This document shows, in pieces, positions 8,092 through 14,348 of a stretch of DNA of 14,348 bases. This DNA comes from Limisphaerales bacterium (lineage in GTDB: Bacteria; Verrucomicrobiota; Verrucomicrobiia; Limisphaerales; PALSA-1396). The stretch lies in NCBI GenBank assembly GCA_003140275.1, contig PLJQ01000207.1, positions 1 through 14,348 on the forward strand, written 5' to 3'. How positions within the stretch are numbered: the stretch's first letter is position 1; each line of letters opens with the position of its first letter. The notes under the pieces are model-generated. The model was not told the DNA's origin, made no database searches, and saw only the letters and a list, made by a program, of their open reading frames with translations. Position numbers and translations under genes: made by a program.

Positions 8092-8963
8092 TTTAACAAT
8101 TCCAAGGTTGAACAGTTTTTCTCCAAATGCGCGAACGCTTCACGCAAAATCTTTATTATCGCCGGACGCTGCATTTTGAGTTTACTGGCTATATCTTTAG
8201 CGGACGTGGACTTCACAAAGAAAAGTTCCCAGGCGTCAACATGCTCTTTACTCAAGCTGCTTAACAACCTTTCTTGGCTGGGCCGGGGCAACTTTTCTGT
8301 CTTTTCTTTGCTGGCCCAAAGCGCCCCTTCCAGTTTTTTCAGGGTAAGGACAATTTCGTAAAGGTGGTCATGTGCCATTTTCAAGCGCCCCTTCACGGTC
8401 GTCTGCGATTCCTCTGTTACTTCCGCAATTTCGCTCACAGTCATTTCTTCATAATGCTGTAATAAGAGGTAGACTGTGCGTTTTGGGTCGAGGATTTCCA
8501 AGCCCTTACGAATCACGCTAATGTCCTCCCGCTGCAACTGGTCCTCTGCGGGGTCCGATACCTTCCCCATGTTCTCCAACCCATTGCCTTCGTCACTCGG
8601 GACCGGCACCACCGGGTCCCGTTGGTCGTGACGGAGCTTATCTATGATCTTGTTTCTGACGATGGTGTAAAACCAAGCTTTCGTGAACTGCGGCGGCGGT
8701 TCCTCCAGAAGTATGCTTTCCAAAATCTTTTGCATGGCTTTGGACCATCCAATCTGGACTGCATCCTCGGCGGACGCCTCATCGCCGCCCCGCCCTTGGG
8801 CAAAGCAAACTAGGCGCGGCCACCAATGTTGGTAGAGATCAACCAAGACCGCCTTAATTGCAGCCACATCCCGTTTTTCGACAGCATCACGGAGGCGTCC
8901 CAGCATCGCTCCATCGCCGCCATCATCCGCCGCCGCCCCTGCCGAATCATCATCGTCGCTCAT
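8088..8963 (-). CDS. ECF-type RNA polymerase sigma factor with C-terminal extension
   Basis: 291 residues. The first 20 or so are acidic and low-complexity; Met20 (8906) is a possible later start. Residues about 40-115 match sigma region 2 ('WWPRLVCFAQG', 'AEDAVQIGWSKA', 'AWFYTIVRNKIIDKLRHDQR'). Residues about 150-208 match sigma region 4 with its helix-turn-helix ('MTVSEIAEVTEESQTTVKGR'). Typical ECF factors end there at about 170-200 residues. This one continues about 80 residues with a second helix-turn-helix-like stretch ('TSAKDIASKLKMQRPAIIK'), so it resembles the long ECF groups with a fused regulatory tail. It sits between the tubulin-like gene (23-bp gap) and a coupled unknown gene, and no anti-sigma gene is visible. 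It presumably directs transcription of this operon or of related loci. Confidence 0.85.
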   Translation of the reverse strand: MSDDDDSAGAAADDGGDGAMLGRLRDAVEKRDVAAIKAVLVDLYQHWWPRLVCFAQGRGGDEASAEDAVQIGWSKAMQKILESILLEEPPPQFTKAWFYTIVRNKIIDKLRHDQRDPVVPVPSDEGNGLENMGKVSDPAEDQLQREDISVIRKGLEILDPKRTVYLLLQHYEEMTVSEIAEVTEESQTTVKGRLKMAHDHLYEIVLTLKKLEGALWASKEKTEKLPRPSQERLLSSLSKEHVDAWELFFVKSTSAKDIASKLKMQRPAIIKILREAFAHLEKNCSTLELLK

Positions 8964-8986
8964 ATATTTTTGGCGCCTTCAATAAG

Positions 8987-11680
8987 TTAAACGCTGGCCA
9001 ACCGCTTTCGGAAAGAGAAAAGTTTATTTCCCACATCCTCAATTTCAGCCATCGTAAAACCCTCCATCCCAACCGAATGCGCGCGACCCAGTTCGAGCCA
9101 GTTCCGCTGATCCACTTCGAGTGCGCTTTTCATTGCCTTCTTTAGGTCGTTGCAAACTCCATTGCTCGCTAAGGCTGCGGAGGCGGCAGCCGAGTTCCCC
9201 AGAGGTACTTCGCCACCTTCGCGGCTGAATAGGATTGCGGTCGCGCCCACTTTCCGCAAAACCCCCGTCGCCAAGCCCGCCAAAAGGTAATCCCGGCCCG
9301 TCCAGCCTTCGCAAGGGTCTTCGTTGACAATCGCAGGAAGCCACTCACAACCCCATTTTGCGACCGTTGTTGCTGCCCGTGCGGCGGGGTTCTCGGCGAC
9401 CATCGCTCCGACCAAACGCAAGTAGGGGAAAGCGTGAGCCGGCAATCCCAGGAGTTCATCCACGCAGACGATGGCGTCCAAACCTTCCACTGATCGTATG
9501 CGATTGGCGGGTACTCGCAACTGGGTCAAGAGTGGCGTGAGTTTGGCGGACAACTTGGCGGGCACCAACACGCCGTGGTTGCGCTGAAAAGCGGGGCGCA
9601 CATACTCCGGGAGGCGATGCTCCAACATTTGATCGACCTTGCCGCCCATCGGCTTGGAATGCGTCAGAAGCCAGCGAAGCGCCTCCATCACGTCTTCGTC
9701 GCGATTAAACCTCGCCTCGAAAGCAGTTGGAAAGTACCCCGTCAGATCGGCGGCAATGGGCGCGACTGCCGCATTCTCCGCCACGGCTTGTCGAACAAGT
9801 TCGTCCGGCGAAGCATTTGCCAGCGCCATAATCAGCGTGTAGGTTTGGTTGCCGAGTTTTTCCAACAAGACTGAAGTCGCCGCCTCAACCCAAGCCGGTT
9901 GGATTAACTTAGCCTCCATGGCGGCCATTTGCATTTCCGGTTCGCTTGAGAGCAGGTGAAGCGTGCGACCATTGGCCGGGGTGGCGAGGGCTTGCGCCTT
10001 CATTTGGTCAAGAATTTTGATGCTCTGGTCCATGACGCCCATCGCCTTTCGCACCCCTTTCAACCGTTCTTGCAGCCAAGTGCGGAGCTCCACCACGCTA
10101 TCTTGGATTCCTTGCGCCACGACGATCCGCACCGCATGGGCGTAGCCGGTTTCCAGTTCGCGAATGATTTCATCCCGCAGGCCTTTGTTAAGGGTTTTGA
10201 ATCTGCCGAGCTTGCTGAGGTGCTCATCGACGCGACGATGCAAATCCGCTAGGTTCACGTTGGTGTTGGTCTGGGCGGTGGCCTTTTCGCTGACAGCGTG
10301 AGCTTGGGCGATGGCATCCGTCAGCAGGGCTGCTGCGCCGGTGAGCCCGAGCGAAGTGAGCAAGGCGTCCTGGCTCTGGCCCGCTTGCGCCTGGTGCAAA
10401 AAGGAATGAACGCGCGCATCGATGCTGGACTTCAGCCGCTCTCCGGCGCGAGCCATTTTCGTCCCCACCATGGCGCTGGCCTGCTCAATCAGTTTCGCCA
10501 TATTATGTTTGGCATTTTGCACATGCCCCGGCCAAGCCTCCAAGCTTCCCTTTTCCCAGGTGCTTGCGAGTTCGCGCGCCTTCCCGGTGACCTTCGCCAA
10601 CAACTGAACCTCTTCGGCTTCATTCGCGAGGGCTTCATAATGCAGGCGCAACTCACGGAGCAAATTCTGAATGTTCGGCTGCTTGAAGCCGAGAACGCGG
10701 CGGAGCGTTCCAGCCGCACGCTCGGCTTCGACGAATTGGCTCACCGCCCCTGAATTGAGCGTGATGGCACTGACACCGCTGCTGATGAAGTAGCGCGAGC
10801 GTTCATCAATCGGATGCCCATCCGTTGAAGCAACATTCGGCAGCAGGCGGGCGCGGTCGCCTTTCGGTCCGCTTACGAGTTGATACACCACGGGATTCAG
10901 CAGGCACGTAACGCACCAATCCGACACGCTGGCGATCAATTCCTCCACCGATTCCAAGTTGCCATCCTGGGTCGCGCCGCAGAAACGGAACACGTAATCC
11001 GCCGGACGGCCAAACGTCCAGGGAACATCATGCGGCCTTGGAATCGGGTTGCGACCGGAACTCAGGTCCGCGCGTTCCAACTCCCGGTAGAACGAGCCTT
11101 GGAGCTTTTGGCTTAGCGGCAGATTGTTGGGCACCAAGCCTTCGCTATCGATGGTCACCGCGTAGATCGGATGGTAACTTCCCTGCCTCTTTACCACGCG
11201 CCGTGCGGCGAAAAGTGTTTCGAGAAGAATGCCCCGTCCGGTCGTGGAAGCGACAGATCCAATCACCCAAATAGCCGCCGGCCCCTCGCTATCCAGGGCA
11301 CCCAGTTCTTGTAACCCAACTAAAATCTGCGATTCCAACGCCGGGTATTTCCACACCAGCGCCGCGTGTGTGGTGGTGGGGCGCATCGCTCCCGCTACCA
11401 GTTCACCCACGTCCTCCATTTGGGTGACCACGTTCTGGCTGAAGGCAGGGTAAGCCGCGGGATTGGCTTTGATTTCTGACACGGGAAGACCAGAAAGAAG
11501 GAACTTCTCCCGGTCATCCAGTTCGTCGAAGGCAACATTGTCCCACGCCGTATCCACCGCCAGGAAGCGCGCATTATTTGAGAACGAAGAACTTGTGCGC
11601 CAGGCCCGCTTGACTCGCACGGCCACCTGGGCCGCCAAAGTTCCGACACCGATAATCAAATGTGATGTTTTTTTGTTCAT
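8987..11680 (-). CDS. Tubulin-like protein (Tubulin_2 / FtsZl-1-type)
   Basis: 897 residues, no signal peptide, predicted cytoplasmic. The N-terminus 'HLIIGVGTLAAQVAVRVK' fits the first strand and glycine-rich nucleotide loop of tubulin-like proteins, followed by 'FLAVDT'. At 139-150, 'VIGSVASTTGRG' sits where the tubulin signature loop (GGGTGSG-like, in this family often AGGTGSG) is expected; here it is degenerate. After the GTPase-like region (to about 330) come long helical stretches (about 335-560) with coiled-coil character, then an alpha-helical C-terminal region. This size and layout are typical of the 'tubulin-like' family, which is much longer than FtsZ. The vWA gene lies 21 bp upstream. 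Genome-context studies (Makarova and Koonin) predict that FtsZl-1 with vWA partners forms a membrane-remodelling system. Polymerisation and GTP hydrolysis by this protein are unproven. Confidence 0.8.
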   Translation of the reverse strand: MNKKTSHLIIGVGTLAAQVAVRVKRAWRTSSSFSNNARFLAVDTAWDNVAFDELDDREKFLLSGLPVSEIKANPAAYPAFSQNVVTQMEDVGELVAGAMRPTTTHAALVWKYPALESQILVGLQELGALDSEGPAAIWVIGSVASTTGRGILLETLFAARRVVKRQGSYHPIYAVTIDSEGLVPNNLPLSQKLQGSFYRELERADLSSGRNPIPRPHDVPWTFGRPADYVFRFCGATQDGNLESVEELIASVSDWCVTCLLNPVVYQLVSGPKGDRARLLPNVASTDGHPIDERSRYFISSGVSAITLNSGAVSQFVEAERAAGTLRRVLGFKQPNIQNLLRELRLHYEALANEAEEVQLLAKVTGKARELASTWEKGSLEAWPGHVQNAKHNMAKLIEQASAMVGTKMARAGERLKSSIDARVHSFLHQAQAGQSQDALLTSLGLTGAAALLTDAIAQAHAVSEKATAQTNTNVNLADLHRRVDEHLSKLGRFKTLNKGLRDEIIRELETGYAHAVRIVVAQGIQDSVVELRTWLQERLKGVRKAMGVMDQSIKILDQMKAQALATPANGRTLHLLSSEPEMQMAAMEAKLIQPAWVEAATSVLLEKLGNQTYTLIMALANASPDELVRQAVAENAAVAPIAADLTGYFPTAFEARFNRDEDVMEALRWLLTHSKPMGGKVDQMLEHRLPEYVRPAFQRNHGVLVPAKLSAKLTPLLTQLRVPANRIRSVEGLDAIVCVDELLGLPAHAFPYLRLVGAMVAENPAARAATTVAKWGCEWLPAIVNEDPCEGWTGRDYLLAGLATGVLRKVGATAILFSREGGEVPLGNSAAASAALASNGVCNDLKKAMKSALEVDQRNWLELGRAHSVGMEGFTMAEIEDVGNKLFSFRKRLASV

Positions 11681-11701
11681 AGGATTTTTAAGGTTGATTG
11701 G

Positions 11702-12751
11702 TTAGCCTTTTTGAAGTGTGACTGATGTGCCTTCCAGGTGGAACGTATCGCCAAAGGTGACGGGACAAGGTTCGGTCACCACCATCGGTTCGCCGGCGCG
11801 TTGAAGCAACAGCCTGCCATTGCCGGGCAACAGAGAGAGAACCTGTGCGGATCGTGCCACCGAACAACTACCCTCCACCGGGATGGCAAAATCATGCAAC
11901 TGCTCCCCACCACCGATACTTACCGAACCTCCCTCGGCGAGCGCGAACACCTGGGAGGTTCCCTCGTCGTCATCATTCGTCAGGCGGATGGAGACATCGG
12001 CCCAGCGACGCGCAGTGATTTGAGACAGGCCCATCGACAGCATCAAGCCAGCTGCCGCGCTGAAGGCGAGAAGCAGAACAATCCGCGGTACCCGCAGCGA
12101 ATGGCATTGGGACCGAATAGTCTCCAGGAAACCGCTTAACGCCTCGGCAGCTTCTCCCGGCGGAACGATGAGCACGTCGTTAGAGGCATCCGACCCCAGA
12201 AGCACTTGCATGACGGCGTCCTTGTTCTGACTGCGAAATCCAATGACCAGCACGGACGTCTGCCCAGCAACCGAAAGATTGGAAACGTCCGACGCGTCCA
12301 AACTTCCCGTCACGCAATCGCTAAATACGACAAGCATTCTGCGGTGCTTGCCGCTGTAATTCCGCAGGAAGCCGTCAAAAGCCGCGCTCACTTTGGCGAA
12401 ACTCTCACCGATCAACGTTCCTCCGTGGATTGCAGGGCGCAGCCCGGCAATTTGGCGATCAAGAATCGACAACGCCGCCGCCGAACTGACCGGGCCGCGT
12501 ACTAATTCACTCACCTGCGGACCCGCGGCATAGATCGCAAGGCGATCACCTGGAAGGACCGCTTTCACGAGCTTGCGTGTTCCATCCACTCCCGTCGGTA
12601 GGTGGTCATGGTTGCCCGCGCCCCAATCCAAAACAACAACCAGATCAAGGACACCGGAGTTTCGAAGCCACTGCGACGGGAGCAGGAAATAACCGGCAAC
12701 GATCAACGCGAGCGCCAGGACGAAGGCGAGAAACAGTTGTGTAATTTTCAT
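11702..12751 (-). CDS. Membrane-anchored vWA protein with FHA-like C-terminus
   Basis: 349 residues. There is a membrane segment at 6-24, then a von Willebrand A-like domain (about 34-215): 'LDLVVVLDWGAG' with Asp42 at the metal-site position, 'HGGTLIGES' with Thr112, and 'VVFSDCVTG' with Asp145. The usual DxSxS motif is DxGxG here, so the metal site is modified. A second membrane segment (about 223-241) follows. Residues about 250-349 are beta-rich and FHA-like ('GGSVSIGGG', 'CSVARSAQVL', 'FGDTFHLEG'), with the phosphothreonine-binding motif only partly kept. The topology suggests an outer vWA domain and a cytoplasmic FHA-like tail able to meet the tubulin-like partner encoded 21 bp downstream. 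It is the first gene of the operon. No Shine-Dalgarno sequence is seen before the ATG. Confidence 0.78.
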   Translation of the reverse strand: MKITQLFLAFVLALALIVAGYFLLPSQWLRNSGVLDLVVVLDWGAGNHDHLPTGVDGTRKLVKAVLPGDRLAIYAAGPQVSELVRGPVSSAAALSILDRQIAGLRPAIHGGTLIGESFAKVSAAFDGFLRNYSGKHRRMLVVFSDCVTGSLDASDVSNLSVAGQTSVLVIGFRSQNKDAVMQVLLGSDASNDVLIVPPGEAAEALSGFLETIRSQCHSLRVPRIVLLLAFSAAAGLMLSMGLSQITARRWADVSIRLTNDDDEGTSQVFALAEGGSVSIGGGEQLHDFAIPVEGSCSVARSAQVLSLLPGNGRLLLQRAGEPMVVTEPCPVTFGDTFHLEGTSVTLQKG

Positions 12752-12782
12752 ATCAAAGCTTTAACGACAGTTGGTTCGGTTA

Positions 12783-12801
12783 CGAAAAAATTATTTTTCC
12801 G
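12783..12801. promoter_or_regulatory. AT-rich near-palindrome before the first operon gene
   Basis: A 19-bp near-perfect inverted repeat (CG, then a run of A, centre TTA, a run of T, then CG), matching at 8 of 9 arm positions. It lies about 32 bp upstream of the vWA start codon. It could be an operator or an AT-rich promoter element. It could also be chance, since AT-rich runs form palindromes easily. Confidence 0.25.
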
Positions 12802-12964
12802 AGGGAATGGCGGAAAATCGGAATTCGAGAGATTGTTCAATTGATATCTTTTGCGGCGTGATGGGGGCCTGTCCCTTACGCCTGACCGAGCAACTTTTCT
12901 GGGACGTAATTGAACACCTGGGTTATTTATCGCAGAAGAATCTGGCAATTCCTTTTTGACTAAG

Positions 12965-12983
12965 AAAAAAGCTGCGAGCAGCT
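12965..12983 (-). terminator. Probable intrinsic terminator (minus strand)
   Basis: Read on the minus strand, a hairpin with 6-bp arms (AGCTGC / GCAGCT) and a tiny loop is followed at once by six T residues and then CTT. This is a short but standard rho-independent form. It would stop transcription arriving from the intron side and so insulate the operon, which then needs its own promoter between here and 12751. The stem is short, so strength is uncertain. Confidence 0.5.
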
Positions 12984-13076
12984 GACATGGGTTTGTTCGC
13001 ATCAGACACGGAAAGCTTTTGCCTGTCTTTCTGCCTAAATTATTTCCCGCACCCAAGTCCTGTGTGTGATCGACTG

Positions 13077-13114
13077 GTCGGGTAAGCGAGCGGCGTTGCC
13101 GCCACTCGCTCCCC
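13077..13114 (-). ncRNA. Group II intron domain VI and 3' splice site
   Basis: On the minus strand the hairpin pairs AGCGAG with CTCGCT and GGCG with CGCC around a GCAA loop, and an outer GGG pairs with CCC. This leaves an unpaired T and A (A at 13083) as the likely branch point. The intron then ends ...CCCGAC. The last base is set by the 7-nt branch distance and could be off by one. Confidence 0.75.
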
Positions 13115-13117
13115 TCA

Positions 13118-13151
13118 GAACCGGACGTGAGACTTTCGCCTCATCCGGCTC
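13118..13151 (-). ncRNA. Group II intron domain V
   Basis: Exactly 34 nt on the minus strand. It starts GAGCCGGATGAGG, has a GAAA tetraloop in the middle, and ends with the complementary CGTCCGGTTC. The AGC catalytic triad is near the 5' side, and a two-nucleotide bulge is expected in the 3' strand (around ACG). This is the most conserved part of group II ribozymes and fits the bacterial form closely. Confidence 0.88.
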
Positions 13152-13187
13152 AAGCCGCTACAAAGCCCCGCGTAAGCGGAGCCGGTT

Positions 13188-14348
13188 TCACGACGTTTGA
13201 ATCCCGGCTGCATGGCGATGGATGCCGAACTTCTTATGGAACGCACGTTCCACCAAGTAGGGCTTCCATTGTGGGTCGAACGGGTTGGCGTCCTTCCGGA
13301 TTTTTATGTGGCGCCGGATTTTGGTGTCGCCTGCATACACAAGGCGTGTCCAAACCGGTTTGCCGTCCGGGGTGCGTTGGCCCGTGTTGGTCGCAAACGT
13401 CCAAGCTCTATTGCGCAGGGCGGGGAAGCATCGCTTCTTGACCCAATCGCGTGATTTCTTGGGATGTCGGCGTCTGGCCCACTGCCAGAGTGCGCGCCAG
13501 ATTTCGTGGTCCGCCCGGTTGAACGTCTCTTTGGCCGCGCCGTGTTGGTGGTAGTTGGCCCAGCCACGAATGACGGGATTCAACAGACTAATCAACAGAG
13601 TTTGGCTGACGGATTTGTTCGTGTCGATGATGGCCCGGACTTTCTCCAAGAACGCGTGCGTGTTCTTCTTCGACGGTTTGACTAACGGTTTGCCGTCGTA
13701 TTTGCGGAGGTTTTGTCCGAGGAAGTCGAACCCCTCATTGATATGAGTGATGCGTGTCTTGTCGGCGGAGAGCGTCAGCCCTCGTTCCTCCAAGAACTGC
13801 TCCACCAAGGGACGGACTTCTTCTTCCAACAATTCTTTCGAATCGCCGGTGATGATGAAGTCATCCGCATATCGGACGAGGTTGACCTTGGGACGCCAGC
13901 GTTTGCCATCCTTCCACTTCTCCCTGGGGAAGTGTTGGGTCAGCAAAGCTTCCAGTCCGTCCAAGGTCATGTTCGCTAACGTCGGCGAGATGATTCCGCC
14001 CTGTGGCGTACCCGCCTCCGTCGGGAACAGGTGTCGATTCTCGACGTAACCGGCCTTCAGCTATTGGTGGAGCACAGCCTTGTCCGTGGGGACATGCTGG
14101 AGCATCCACTGGTGACTGAGGTGGTCGAAGCAGCCTTTGATGTCGCCCTCCAGCACCCACTGTGGCGAACATCTCCGACACAGCGTGTTGAAACACTGTT
14201 GGAGGGCGTCGGCAGTGGAGCGTTTCGGTCGGAAGCCGTAGGAATTGGGATCGGCGGCGGTTTCCGCGATGGGTTCCAGCGCCAGCAAATACAACGCTTG
14301 CATGGCGCGGTCTTTCATCGTGGGGATGCCGAGCGGTCTTTGTTTTCC
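13188..14348 (-). pseudogene. ltrA: Group II intron reverse transcriptase/maturase, broken by an amber codon, 5' end cut by window edge
   Basis: The frame enters from the right edge with 'RPLGIPTMKDRAMQ' and 'YGFRPKRSTADA', then RT motif A 'LEGDIKGCFD'. It then meets TAG at 14061-14063, right after 'KAVLHQ'. The same frame continues with 'LKAGYVEN', motif B 'AGTPQGGIISPTLAN', the catalytic 'RYADD' and the maturase X domain ('NPVIRGWANYHQH'). Family members have Trp at this spot ('WLKAG'), so one TGG-to-TAG change explains the break. The downstream piece from Met at 13970 would lack motifs A and B and be inactive. No Cys/His pattern of an HNH endonuclease is seen before the stop at 13188. A sequencing error or suppression of the amber codon are the alternatives. 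Confidence 0.85.

Larger units (their letters stand above)
159..12751 (-). other. Nine-gene tubulin-like/vWA/sigma/glycosidase operon
   Basis: Nine genes in the same direction, with intergenic gaps of 21, 23, 24, 41 and 34 bp and three overlaps (ATGA at 8088-8091, ATGA at 2189-2192, and about 91 bp at 7492-7582). This spacing is what supports one transcript beginning upstream of 12751. No internal terminator with a T-run was seen in the gaps. The first two genes pair a tubulin-like protein with a vWA protein, a pairing known from genome-context work on FtsZ-like families. The later genes encode exported proteins. Most starts lack a recognisable Shine-Dalgarno sequence, so translational coupling may matter. 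Internal promoters, including one served by the encoded sigma factor, cannot be excluded. Confidence 0.75.
12752..13076. other. Non-coding region upstream of the operon
   Basis: 325 bp between the first operon gene and the 3' end of the group II intron. On the minus strand it holds, in order, the 3' flank of the intron (about 90 bp), an intrinsic-terminator-like hairpin, and about 210 bp that must contain the operon promoter. I found no -35/-10 pair or ECF-type GGAAC/CGTC pair with acceptable spacing, so no promoter is called. Short open frames on both strands here (102 and 62 codons) have no recognisable protein character. Confidence 0.6.
13077..14348 (-). mobile_element. Group II intron, 3' portion (continues past the right edge)
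   Basis: A retroelement on the minus strand. Its coding part is a group II reverse transcriptase/maturase, and 36 nt past its stop codon lies a 34-nt domain V, followed by domain VI and an end of the form ACCCGAC. I place the 3' splice site at 13077, just after GAC; a bulged A in domain VI then sits 7 nt from the end, the usual branch-point distance. The 5' end, domains I-III and most of domain IV before the ORF lie outside the window. The intron has the same orientation as the operon and ends 325 bp before its first gene. With a broken maturase it is probably immobile unless helped in trans. Confidence 0.85.

Noticed and set aside
9575..10753. Several plus-strand open frames opposite the tubulin-like gene (99, 98 and 151 codons)
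   Set aside because: Antisense shadows of a well-supported long gene; none shows a recognisable domain.
12771..12959. 62-codon plus-strand open frame upstream of the operon, with a protein-like end ('LTEQLFWDVIEHLGYL')
   Set aside because: No family was recognised, and it runs antisense across the presumed promoter region. Its last part might be a gene remnant, but this cannot be supported from the sequence.
12781..12962. ECF-type promoter (GGAA...CGTC) in front of the vWA gene
   Set aside because: GGAAA and candidate CGT/GTC elements exist, but the spacings are about 11 or 25 bp, not the 16-17 bp expected.
12748..13056. 102-codon minus-strand open frame ending at the vWA start codon
   Set aside because: It runs through the terminator hairpin and intron flank, has many basic and Pro residues, and shows no recognisable protein character. 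The ATGA-type contact looks accidental.
13127..13454. Plus-strand open frames opposite the maturase
   Set aside because: Antisense to reverse transcriptase and ribozyme sequence that is clearly on the minus strand.

Overview
The window reads as bacterial chromosome. I infer Verrucomicrobiota (Pedosphaera/Limisphaerales-like) from three things: a C-terminal module ending in 'RRFYRV' on a secreted glycosidase, a type common in that group; start codons that mostly lack a clear Shine-Dalgarno sequence; and a set of secreted carbohydrate-active proteins with moderate GC. This is a judgement from sequence style, not a database result.

Nearly everything lies on the minus strand. From about 12751 down to 159 there are nine genes in one tight co-directional series. 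Gaps are 21-41 bp, or the genes overlap (ATGA twice and one long overlap of about 91 bp). In order of transcription: (1) a membrane-anchored von Willebrand A (vWA) protein with an FHA-like tail; (2) an 897-residue tubulin/FtsZ-superfamily protein of the 'tubulin-like' (Tubulin_2/FtsZl-1) type; (3) an ECF-type sigma factor with an extra C-terminal helix-turn-helix-like region; (4) an unrecognised 199-residue protein; (5) an unrecognised 633-residue membrane protein; (6) a lipoprotein with an Ig-like region and one copy of a carbohydrate-binding-like module; (7) a secreted protein made of two more copies of that module; (8) and (9) two secreted clan GH-A glycosidase-like proteins. The last also carries an ILEI/PANDER-like domain.

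The head of the operon matches the core of a membrane-remodelling system that Makarova and Koonin predicted from genome context (FtsZ-like protein plus vWA protein). Coupling it to its own sigma factor and to an exported set of lipoprotein, binding modules and glycosidases is the most interesting part of the window. A plausible but unproven reading is that a cytoplasmic tubulin-like assembly contacts the membrane through the vWA/FHA and 633-residue proteins, and that the tail of the operon supplies surface or matrix proteins acting on polysaccharide.

Upstream, 12752-13076 is non-coding. It holds a probable intrinsic terminator on the minus strand and an AT-rich near-palindrome close to the first start codon. 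From 13077 to the right edge is the 3' part of a group II intron on the minus strand. It has a clear 34-nt domain V and a domain VI with a bulged A, and its reverse transcriptase/maturase is broken by one in-frame amber codon. The 158 bp left of the operon show no gene and no convincing terminator.
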